A DNA stretch of 64,000 nt from Plumapathes pennacea. Its lineage: Eukaryota > Cnidaria > Anthozoa > Antipatharia > Myriopathidae. The translations under genes and the position numbers were made by a program. Under the pieces are notes generated by a model. That model saw only the letters and a list, made by a program, of their open reading frames with translations. It was not told the DNA's origin and searched no databases. Positions 1-10,800 of this stretch are shown piece after piece (positions within the stretch are counted from its first letter, which is position 1; every line of letters begins with the position of its first letter). The stretch is from contig OZ038463.1 in assembly GCA_964036295.1 (NCBI GenBank), forward strand, positions 13,724,069 through 13,788,068, written 5' to 3'.

Positions 1-517
<517 letters not shown>

Positions 518-1297
518 ATTGTCTCCATTGTCATCATCATTATTGTCATAGTTTTGTACAACATTTACACTCATAAGTTTGCCAAACTATTTATACTCAA
601 GAGGACTTGCTTTGATGAAAGGCTAGTGCTCAAAACATCAGCTTCAAATTCTTTTACGGCATCCAGCTTTCACACATTGACCCTTACTGTAGTTGATTAA
701 TTATACACATTATTCTCTATACCAATGCAGTCAAAATCTAGTTTTCTTTAGTACCAGTTTTCCATTGTATTTACACTCGACTTTCCAGGGCTCAAAGCTC
801 ATGACCAATTGGTCGCAAAATGTGCCTACTGTCAATTTTTGAGAATGCGCTTAAAAAAATGAAAGTGGTCGCACACGCCTCCACAGAAAGGATGAAGTGT
901 GACTTGAAATTACTGGCATGACAAAGATGGTGATTAATTAGATGCCACAGATACCTTTCTTGAATGTGGTTTACCTTTTATTAACAAGGCATTTTATGTA
1001 CAGGGAACCCACAATGGATATTCTAACGAAAAAATGGTCCGAAACGGTTGAAAACTCTACGAGATACAATTGTATTGTCCTCAGTCCCACACGGGTGGAC
1101 GCTAAGCTGACGAGGGGGGGGGGTGAGGGTGGGTGGGTGGAGAATGGTCCTGGGTACAAGACTGTGCACCTAAAAAATGTGCTGTGCACCTAAAAATATA
1201 CGGCTAGGCGCACTGATACGCCTAAATGTAAAAACGAACTTTGAGCCCTGCTTTCTACTTTAATCTTTTTTACTTCACTCTTTCTGACCTCAATAAG
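518..1297. other. Upstream sequence, probably Acinus intron
   Basis: No reliable coding exon was recognised between the microsatellite and the first Acinus exon. A short G-rich run lies near 1115-1138. A pyrimidine-rich stretch at about 1265-1290 leads into the acceptor at 1296-1297. The N-terminal Acinus exons, including any SAP domain, must lie left of the window. Confidence 0.5.
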
Positions 1298-1457
1298 GCT
1301 CTTGAGAAGGAAAGAGATCTTCATTTTGAGAGGTCAGGAGGTTTTCCTATGCCACCAGTGCAGACGTTGCAGCAGCAGCAGCCCACCCAACAAACCATGA
1401 TGTACTCTCAACAGCCTGTGGATACCTCCCTCACAAATGTGCCATTGAGAAGTCCAG
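1298..1457 (+). CDS. ACIN1: Acinus exon a (first in window)
   Basis: Encodes [15 protein letters not shown] and then a Q/P-rich stretch. The acceptor is AG at 1296-1297 after a pyrimidine tract and the donor is GTACTG at 1458. It enters in phase 0 and leaves in phase 1, matching the next exon. The acceptor choice is inferred. Confidence 0.75.
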
Positions 1458-1791
1458 GTACTGTGTTGTCAGTTAGTTTGTGTTATATTTTAAAATGTGT
1501 CTGTTTGGTGAGGGGTTCCAAATGCTGAAACAATGAAAGCACGAGGCCACTTTGGTCAAGTGCTTTTATTGTTTTGAGGTGTTTATAATATGTCGTCAAA
1601 GACGAAGCACTGGTGTTTTAAATAACTGCTCAAAGGTGGCCCATCAGGACTGTTTGGTTTACTCTACTGTATTTACTGTAGATGTACCAGGTTAATATTT
1701 TTATAGTTTTTTATAGTTTTCTTATAGTAATTTCTAAATGCTGTGTCTCCCTTTGTTATGCAGGCAGTGAGCATCAGAGGTTCTTTATGCA

Positions 1792-1848
<57 letters not shown>

Positions 1849-4800
1849 GCTACAACAGCAACAACAACAACAACAGCTACAACAGCAACAGCTACAACAA
1901 CAAAAGCTACAACAACAAAAGCTACAACAACAACAGCTACAGCAACAACAACAGCTACAGCAACAACAACAGCTACAACAGCAACAACAGTTACAACAAC
2001 AACAACTACAAAAGCAACAACAGTTACAGCAGCAACAAAAACACCTGCAACAACAACAGCAGCAGCAGAGACTGCAACAGCAGCAACAACTACAACAGCA
2101 ACAAACACAATTGCAACAACAACAACAACAGCAACAACAACAACAACAACACCCTCAGGTAATGATTACAGTACCTTGCCTCAAGCATTATACTGAAGTT
2201 TGTGTACCATATTTTAAGCACATGAGCCTCGCCAGTGTACTTTATACTCTTACAATTATTTGGAACCTGGTATATAGTAGAACTTACAGTACATAAATTT
2301 ACACAACTTCACATTTTGGAGTGCAAAACAGAGTACAAATATCAGAATTACGTGTGTTTACTGGTGTTAGAATGATGAACTTGTAAAACACACTTGAATT
2401 GACATCCCTTGATTATTGCTTATTGAATTGGCTGCTGTTTATCTGTGGGTTTTTATGGTATATAACCTTATGTCATTATTGTTGGTTCACTATAATGTAG
2501 GCCTGGAATACCGTAAGACCTGCAACAAGTCAGCACCACACCAGTAACTTTTCACCACAGCTATCAGTGCAAGTTCATATACCACCAGAAAGCATACCAT
2601 TGCCAGCTCCCAAGCCTCATGTTACATCGCCTCTGAACACCCTTTGTCCAGTGCAAGAGCCTACCAGTGCTGTGGCACCACCAAGATACATAGATCCAGA
2701 CAGAAACACTTCAAACCTTATTCCAGGAGTTGCTGAACCATATGAACAAAAGATGCATTATGGTCAGATGCCAACCATCCCAGGTCCTGAGGCAATCGTA
2801 AAACAAAGTGAAGAAAAGTGTGACAACATTGCGGCACTTGTAGAAGATATGGTAGAGAAAGAAAGTAACGAGTCTGAGGAAGAATCTGCAGAAGACAAGA
2901 GCAGTACTAGCCCAGAAGAAGGAGCAAGTAAAGAGGGGGAGGTGATGTTGGGAACTCAAGAACAGCCTGTACCAGCTGAAGGTGTTCCAACTCCCTTAGA
3001 GAATGAACAGCCTGCACCAACTGAAGGGGTTTCAACTCCCTTAGAAAATGGCAGACCACAAGTGGAGCAAGAAGGTGCAGCAGAAAACCCTGATGGCTCA
3101 GAAGAAGGGGAAATAGATTTAAGTAGCATGTCGGACAAAGAACAGGAGGACGGTCGAAGGAAAGAAGATGTGAGTGAAGACAATGTGCAGGGTGAGAAAG
3201 AACCTCCAGTTGTCACTGCTCCTGAGGACTCTGTTGTTGCTTTTGAAGTTGAACCAAGTGAAGATGACAAGGCAGTTGTGGAAGAGCCTGTAGTTCCAAA
3301 GGTCTGTGTTACAACCCTGTAGACATTTTGTTTCCTACATGTAAGTTTGTTGAATATTTGTACCTAAAATCACTACACAGCAACAGCACAAGTCACTACA
3401 GATATGTATGTGTGAAATTTACCAGGGCCCAGTTTTTCGAAAGTTGATTAAGCTAATCCAGGATTAACAAAATTCTTTCTCTTGACCTCTCCCAATAAAC
3501 TGCAGAGGTTTGTTTGAAGATGGATTAGTAAGCTTGTTCCAGTTTAAAACATTATCAAGAAAATCGTTGTGGATGAAACTTTCATGTTTTCAGGCCTATA
3601 AATGACAAGAAAGTTTAGACCTAATCCAGGATTAGCCTAATCGTGCTTTGAAAAACTGGGCCCAGATCTGCTGTACTGTACTGTGGTGACTACACTTGTT
3701 CGATTACTGAGGCTTCTGTTTCTTTATAATTTTTAGAAGCCTCCAACACCAGTTATCATGAAGAAAAGAAAGATCTCCATAACAAGTAAGTAAGGAATGG
3801 ATGGTATAATTTTATAATGGAACACCAAGCATTACAGTAACAACCTAGCAAAAAAGTACTATGGCAACCCTGCCACACCCCAACACCACGGCACCAGTCA
3901 CACTGAATATCAGTAGAGAACTACTGAAAGACATACTTGGATTAGTATGAAAGCAACTGATCTGCGACGATCAAAGCACATGGGCAAGCACTGCAAGTGC
4001 CCCTGCAAACCACTGGGGTCACCCCCAGATTGTAGGGGATGACTGCTTGGGAGTGAAATGGTTGAATTTGCTTCTTTCAGAGTCCAGCCCTCAGCTGAGT
4101 GCAGCAGCTAGTAGCTCAGAGGGGCAGACGGTGCGCAAGAGGAGGTGGGGCTCATCATCAAGTTCCAAGAAGACGTCATTACCAATCAGCACAGATTCTC
4201 TCAAGGTACACAGATAACAGTACCGCTTAAATGAAAGTTGCCCCTATAAATAAGGAATTTCTCACACCCAGTCTCACCTTCCTGACTTGGCACTTTATCA
4301 TCTTCAGCAACTTGATCTGTTACTGCTGTGTTACGATTCAACACAACAGTCTTCACCTCTTCCACCTCTTCTTAAGACAGTAAGGGCATTATGAGCGCTT
4401 AATGAGTGCTTTGCCAGCATGCATTATGCATGATATTGCATACGGTTATTAATCACCTTTGTCTGCCTCTGTTGTTTCTGACACAATGAGATGAAAGTAC
4501 TAAGCAATCATAAACTCAGCCAGTTTTCCACTGGTAAAGTGAAAGCAGGCTCCAATGATCAGCAAGCTCTAATGATTGAATAAAGCTTGACTGTTTTGTT
4601 GGAAAATGAAAGTGGACATACTGTAATGTCTGTATGTCCATCCATGGACAAGACAACTTTTCACCCATAGGGAAGACATTTGTATTTACCCCACATTTGA
4701 ATGTTTAATCTTTACTTTAGGAGTTGATTCCTGGAGTTCAAGTCCACAGTACACCTGCCCTGGAGGCAGTGATGGACCTTGGTGAAGATGATCAGGAAGA

Positions 4801-7800
4801 AGAAGAGGGAGAGTTGCCAATGGAAGAGACAAGTCAGGAGGAGACAGCTGCTTCAGAGCAGGAGAACAAAGAAACTCGTGTGAAGGGTGAGCCACAAAGA
4901 AAAAAAGGCAGGATCGTGAAGGTGGAAGAGGTGAAGACTGTTGTGTTGAATCGTAACACAGCAGTAACAGATCAAGTTGGTGAAGATGATAAAGTGCCAA
5001 GTCAGGAAGGTGAGACTGGGTGTGAGAAATTCCTTATTATTGTCTTCATTTTCTTGCTTGTTGTGCATTCACTTATTTTACCTGACAGTTTTCATGTTGT
5101 CTTGAAGCTCTGTGTTTACTTTGCATGCAATGTACAGTGCAGTACATCTTTTTTTTTCTCACAGAAAACAAAATATCTGAAATCAAATTAAATAGAGCAT
5201 ATATATTTTTAAAATCTGTCCTTCTACATGTCTCTTTATCACACATGTCAGGTGACACACTTTTAAACTCATTTGTTGTGGATGTTTCACTGCTTTGATG
5301 ACCATCCCCTCTTGGCAATCTAATTCACAGAGCCATTTTAGTTCATATGATACTCTACTTTACTTGTTTTTTATCTAGTTATAGTATATTTGTACACATG
5401 TACTCTCACAGAGCTAACATTGACATTACTGTACTGTACATTACTGAGATTCAGAGCAATTTTCTTGATTTGTGATAAAAACTTATTAGTGAAACACATG
5501 GTAGCTGTGCCCTGCATAAAATCTGGAATTGTACATGTTCAACTTGGTGGTTAGTTTCTTTTTTTTACTGTACATGCTGATGTAAACTTCGAGTGTAGAA
5601 AGGCCAGCTACCAAGCGATTCTGTGATTTCCATCATCTAAAAATTGCTCTGAATTTGAACACTTTTGTTTATCTAACCCCTCTGTATGCAGCTTTGCTAT
5701 CAGCCATAGCGTGCAGTAGTTTGGGCGGGCACAAGCTTCCTTTGTTCATGATGTTTGGTTTTCACCTGCAAATGATGTGTTATGATGTTTGGGGTCAATT
5801 TGTTTGAAGACAAAGTTATGCAGAGCGAACGCCATGCTGTGCAGGACAGTCAGTCTTCACAGTTGTAGCAATGCTGACTTGCTGAAATGAAACAGACAGT
5901 CATACAAGAGAGATTTCCATGTAATACTGTACAGGACAGTCAGTCCTTGTAGCAGTAATGGTCATGGCTTGCTGAAACAAAAAAGATAGACACCAAGAGT
6001 GAATCTACAGGACGGCCAGTCCTTGCAGCAGTAGCGGCCATGGCTTGCTGAAACAAAAAAGATAGACACCAAGAGTGAATCTACAGGACGGCCAGTCCTT
6101 GCAGTAGTAGCGGCCATGGCTTGCTGAAACAAAAAAGATAGACACCAAGAGTGAATCTACAGGACGGCCAGTCCTTGCAGCAGGATGTGCCGAAATGAGA
6201 GAGACCAAGATGTAAAGAGCCAATGTCATGCTGTAGAGAACAGTACAGTGACATGGGACAGGAAATGCTATGATGCCACTGACTCTCTCTGATACAACAG
6301 AGACTGTGACATAAAGAGTGATCAGCACGCCATGCAGGACAGTGAAGTCCTCACAACAGTAGCAACACTAACTTGCTGGTATAGAGGAGACGGACAGAGG
6401 ATACAGGAAGTGCTCAGCCTTCAGAGATTCGTCCACTGTGTGACAAAAAGTACTGCACAACAATAAAAAATGCTCAGCCTTCAGAGATTAGTCCACTGTG
6501 TGACAAAAAGAACTGCACAACAATAAAAAAATGCTCAGTCTTCAGAGATTAGTCCACTGTGTGACAAAAAGAACTGCACAACAATAGAACCTCTACAGTG
6601 CATATGATCACTGTGTGGGGAGTTTTTGCTGCTCAGCGTCTGCTGAATTTGTGCTTAGTAGGTCGTGATGTGCTGGATATCCCGTGTGATTCAACTTGTC
6701 ATATGGAACTGTTGACCCGAGAAAAGAGCTGTACGGGTCAAACAATGTGAAGAAACCAGGTCCACTGAGTGGCTGTGTGGTGCAGTTACTGCTGAACATT
6801 TAAATCTGAGACTTTTAAAAGTGCAGTAGAACAAGAGAAGATAGCAGTATCCGCTCATATAACAGATAAAGATTTGGGGATGTTTGAAACTCTACTCGTG
6901 ATCTTCTGAAACTGGGAACACCTATATTGTTTGTACAAGTACTGCCAGTAAAACAAACAATCAGTGAAAGAGGACAAGATGTGTGAACGAACGGCTTGCA
7001 TCATTGCTGTTTCCATGTTTGCATGTAACAGTGAAACGCCAAGCTCTTGAGAGCTTATCAGATGATTCCCGTCAGTGAAACGATTCCGACCAAGAGTTAC
7101 AGTGAAGGTGACCTTCGCAGTTATAAGGTAACCTAAGATTGTAAGGATAGCCAAAGAAAAAGACTCCGTACCCATAACCTTCGCGATACTGGGCTACGAA
7201 ACCCTATGGGAACTGGCTGACATGGTTTCGTCACGTGAAGATGCGGCCTGAAAGACTAGTTTGTAATAAGTACGAACTGACAGTTTGTGGGAAAGTCTGC
7301 AGAGAGAACGTTGCGACCAGTCTTGAGCAAACCGGACTCTCTTGTCAGATACGATTTTCATCTGATAATACCAGTGACTTACTCTAAAAGAGAAACTAAG
7401 GGGGCAAAAAATATATTGACAAAAACTCTGCTCCAAGCATCCGAGAAGGATGAGTTGATCATCGCAACACTGTGGTGCTCCCAGAACTTGTTTCTGCAAA
7501 ATCTTCCGGTGATGATGTTTTTGATCGTGATGGCACAAACGCGTCTGCCCTGTCATGTTATCTGCGGCGCCTGGATCGTGGGTACTACACACAATCTCGT
7601 GCATTCTCTGCAAGGGATTCCTACAGAGGAGTATCGCACTGTTGCAGGATAAACTAGAAAAACTAGTAAAACAGGAAAACGCTATCAAGGCCGACTGTGC
7701 GTTGACTCAGTTTACTCAACAAAGCCAAAGCAAAGAGCAATTTTACGTTTTGAGTGTCATGTCCTGTCCTTACACTGTTAAAATTTGCTGAAAATTGAAA

Positions 7801-10800
7801 AATAACTTACCATGTACACAAGTTTTTGTACTTACCGTAGCTCAACTCGAGAACCAATTTAAAGACTTTCGAAGAGAGACGATTGAGTAGAATTCTGAGT
7901 CAGCCACAGTATGTCTGTCCTGTGGCACTAATGTTCAAGGACTTGTGATAAGGCGCCTTCTTTAGGTCTGGGCAAGCCCGTCAGTTGTTGGCCAAATTCC
8001 TTTATTCGGCATACCAGGACTTGTGTTTAAACACTAAATTAATCTACGCTTTTTGACAAATTCTTCACTTGTGTGTAGCGGAGACACTTGTGTGAAGCGG
8101 AGTTTTTCCTCGGACTAAAGTAGGTTTTCTGACAAGGACAGACCACATGGCATATAAAAAAAATCTGATAAAAACATCTTGCAGAAGAGACGAAACAGAA
8201 GGCCCGTTTTAGTTGATGCACAAGGCTCGTACTAAAAGAAAAGTCACGCTCAAAGTCCATTACAGCAAAACCACGAAGCGCCTACCAAAGATCACATGAT
8301 ACGATATGTCAAAAACAACAACAGCAACAATCACAACAACGAGAAATGAAAACAAGAGTTCTGAAGGGTCGTACAGAGGGGAACAGTAGACAGGCTTTGC
8401 TCAGACCTGAAGCTAGGCTGCTTTTCCTTAGACTACCTTTCATCAAAGCGTTCTTTTCTGGTCAGTAAACCCACGTAACGTTTCCCTGCTGTTTTCTGCT
8501 TTCTAGCTCACATCTCACACAACCCAGGCGGTGTCAGACGAACCTCGCAGCCGGCCTTGTCAGAATCTTCACCGCCACGGCGGGCAGAGCGGTCGCCCTC
8601 ACCCGCCAGGAATCCTGAAAGTGTCGCGCTACACGTGAAGAACTTGGTGCGGCCGTTTACTCTGAATCAACTCAAGGAGCTGCTCGGTAGCAATGGGAGC
8701 ATGGTCGAGGATGGGTTCTGGATCGATAAAATCAAGTCTCATTGTTATGTGCTGGTAGGGCACTTCTACATTAGTTTTTCTTCAGAAACTGTACATTGCT
8801 TAAAGGAAACCCCTGGTGCTGGGACATATTGACATTAAATTGTTGGCAATATAGTCTAAATTGAAAATTTGTTAAAACAAAAAGAGAGAGAGAGTAGAAA
8901 ACTATCTTACTTTCTGAAAAAATTGTGTAGACGTATGCGCCATTTTAGGATTTGAATTTCGCGGGCGCCGCCATCTTGGATTTTGTGACGTTTCACGGCT
9001 GCTCCTATTGTTAGAAAACTGATATAGTTTTCTACTATCTCTAAATAAGTTTTCAATTTAGACTATATTGCCAACAATTTAATGCCAATTTGTCCCAACA
9101 CCCGGGGTTTCCTTTAAGCGTACTGTACAGGGCCGGTTGTTCAAAGCACGATTCGGCTAAGTTAATTTTTTTTCAGTATGAAAACGAAACGGTGTTGCTC
9201 GCAACACAACTTCCCTGACTTCCTTGACTATAACCTTCCAATTTGTTCGCGAAAAGAATAGTCCCCTAATTTCTTGAAACTTTGCTCTCTGACTCACAGT
9301 ATTCCAGTGTAGAGGATGCTGCAGCAACAAGGCAGGCTATCCACGGCGTCAAGTGGCCCACCACAAGTCCCAAGATCCTCAGCGTAGACTTTGCTGATGA
9401 AGATGACGTACGTATAGTTATTTCACTGCTGCACAGACAGACAGACGGACAGACAGACAGACAGAGACAAGCCATTGCATGGTGGTCGTGCACAATAATA
9501 AATGGTACATTTTACTACCCGTATAAACGAATGTCTGTCAAGTAAACCTCTCTGTTGAGCTTGGTTTTGTTTCTGGATAATCACACTATGACCAAACAAG
9601 CAGTTTTCCACCTGTCCGTCAAGTTTTATTATCAGGTGGCCCGCAAAAATATCTCAGCCTCGCCAACTGCACATGATTGTGAAAGTGGCTTATCAGAAGA
9701 CCAAGAGCACCATTCCAGGGGCCAATTTAATAAAACATTTGCAAGTGTATTTTACAAACTGTCGAACTAGTTAAAACACACCTTAATGCAATACCATGGC
9801 CAAATGCTGTTGCAGGTATGGACTTGAAACATTCGTCTGTAACGTTATGCAGACTTTTTTTCCGATTGGAGTCTGTTCAGTGGTGTTCGAGTAATAGCCC
9901 AACTTATTATATAGACACGAGTGTTTTACTGGAAAATATACCGTGCGTAAAATCCATACGAAACTACATCCGGGACCCGAGTGGCGTATTTTCCATATCC
10001 TCACTAGTGAGGATATCGTTTACGTCATTTCCCGCTTTTACACGGTTGTTTGTGCAATTTCTCGTAAAACACTCGTGTCTAATATAATAAAAAGAAAATT
10101 ACACGGCGGCCTGAAGATATGGATTTTATTTTCTCGTGGTAAAAACAATATTTTACTCACTCGCGAAGCGCTCGTTCGTAAAATATTGTTTGTACCACTC
10201 GAAAATAAAATTCATATCTTCGCGCCGCCGTGTAATATCCTCTATTTGTAAAATACGCTTGTAAATTTTTATTGAATTGAACCGTAGGTTTACTTAGGAT
10301 GCGTTCTTTTGGGACTATTCCGGAATAGGAATAGACGGAAGTTCCAAAAGAACGCGCCCTTATTTATTGTTGGTTCTTGTTTTATTCGTCAGATGGCCCG
10401 AGACACAGGTGGCCTGTTAGGAAAGCCAAAAGTTAACAAAATGGAAGTAGAGGTGCAGCCTGAACCTAAGGAGAGAGCAGGTTAGTAGAGAATACTCGCG
10501 ATGAAACAGTGAGCGAACCTTGTCACGTGCTTCACAACTGTTTGGCCAACCTGATTTATGTACAACATATCCTCTCCTGTTTTCCCTGAAGTCTCTGGCT
10601 AACGAAGAAAGAACCTTGACCTCAGGAAACCTCGCGGCTTTTTCTTGTGCAGCTGTCATTATATACAATAAATTTCTATACAAACAACAGCAGTTTATTT
10701 CCTCGTGTACAATATAATTGACACATAGTAGGCCTACATGCTGTCCAATTTGGAAATAATTGAATTCGAAAAATTCCTCTGACTGCCAAATTGGTCTCGG

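Larger units (their letters stand above)
5010..8506 (+). other. Large Acinus intron (3.5 kb)
   Basis: This intron joins exons f and g in matching phase, so no missing exon is required. Apart from the two tandem arrays listed separately I see no coding exon; open frames at 7194-7688 and 7287-7652 resemble no known protein. Confidence 0.7.

Noticed and set aside
1743..2162. Long open frames reading poly-Asn/Ser and poly-Val through the Q tract
   Set aside because: They are frame shadows of the CAG/CAA repeat; the glutamine frame alone joins to both neighbouring exons in phase.
5815..6592. CRISPR-like array of direct repeats
   Set aside because: Units are contiguous 76- or 60-bp tandem copies with no unique spacers, in an intron of a eukaryotic gene.
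7194..7688. 164-residue minus and 121-residue plus open frames in the large Acinus intron
   Set aside because: No similarity to known proteins, no splice logic, and they overlap on opposite strands.
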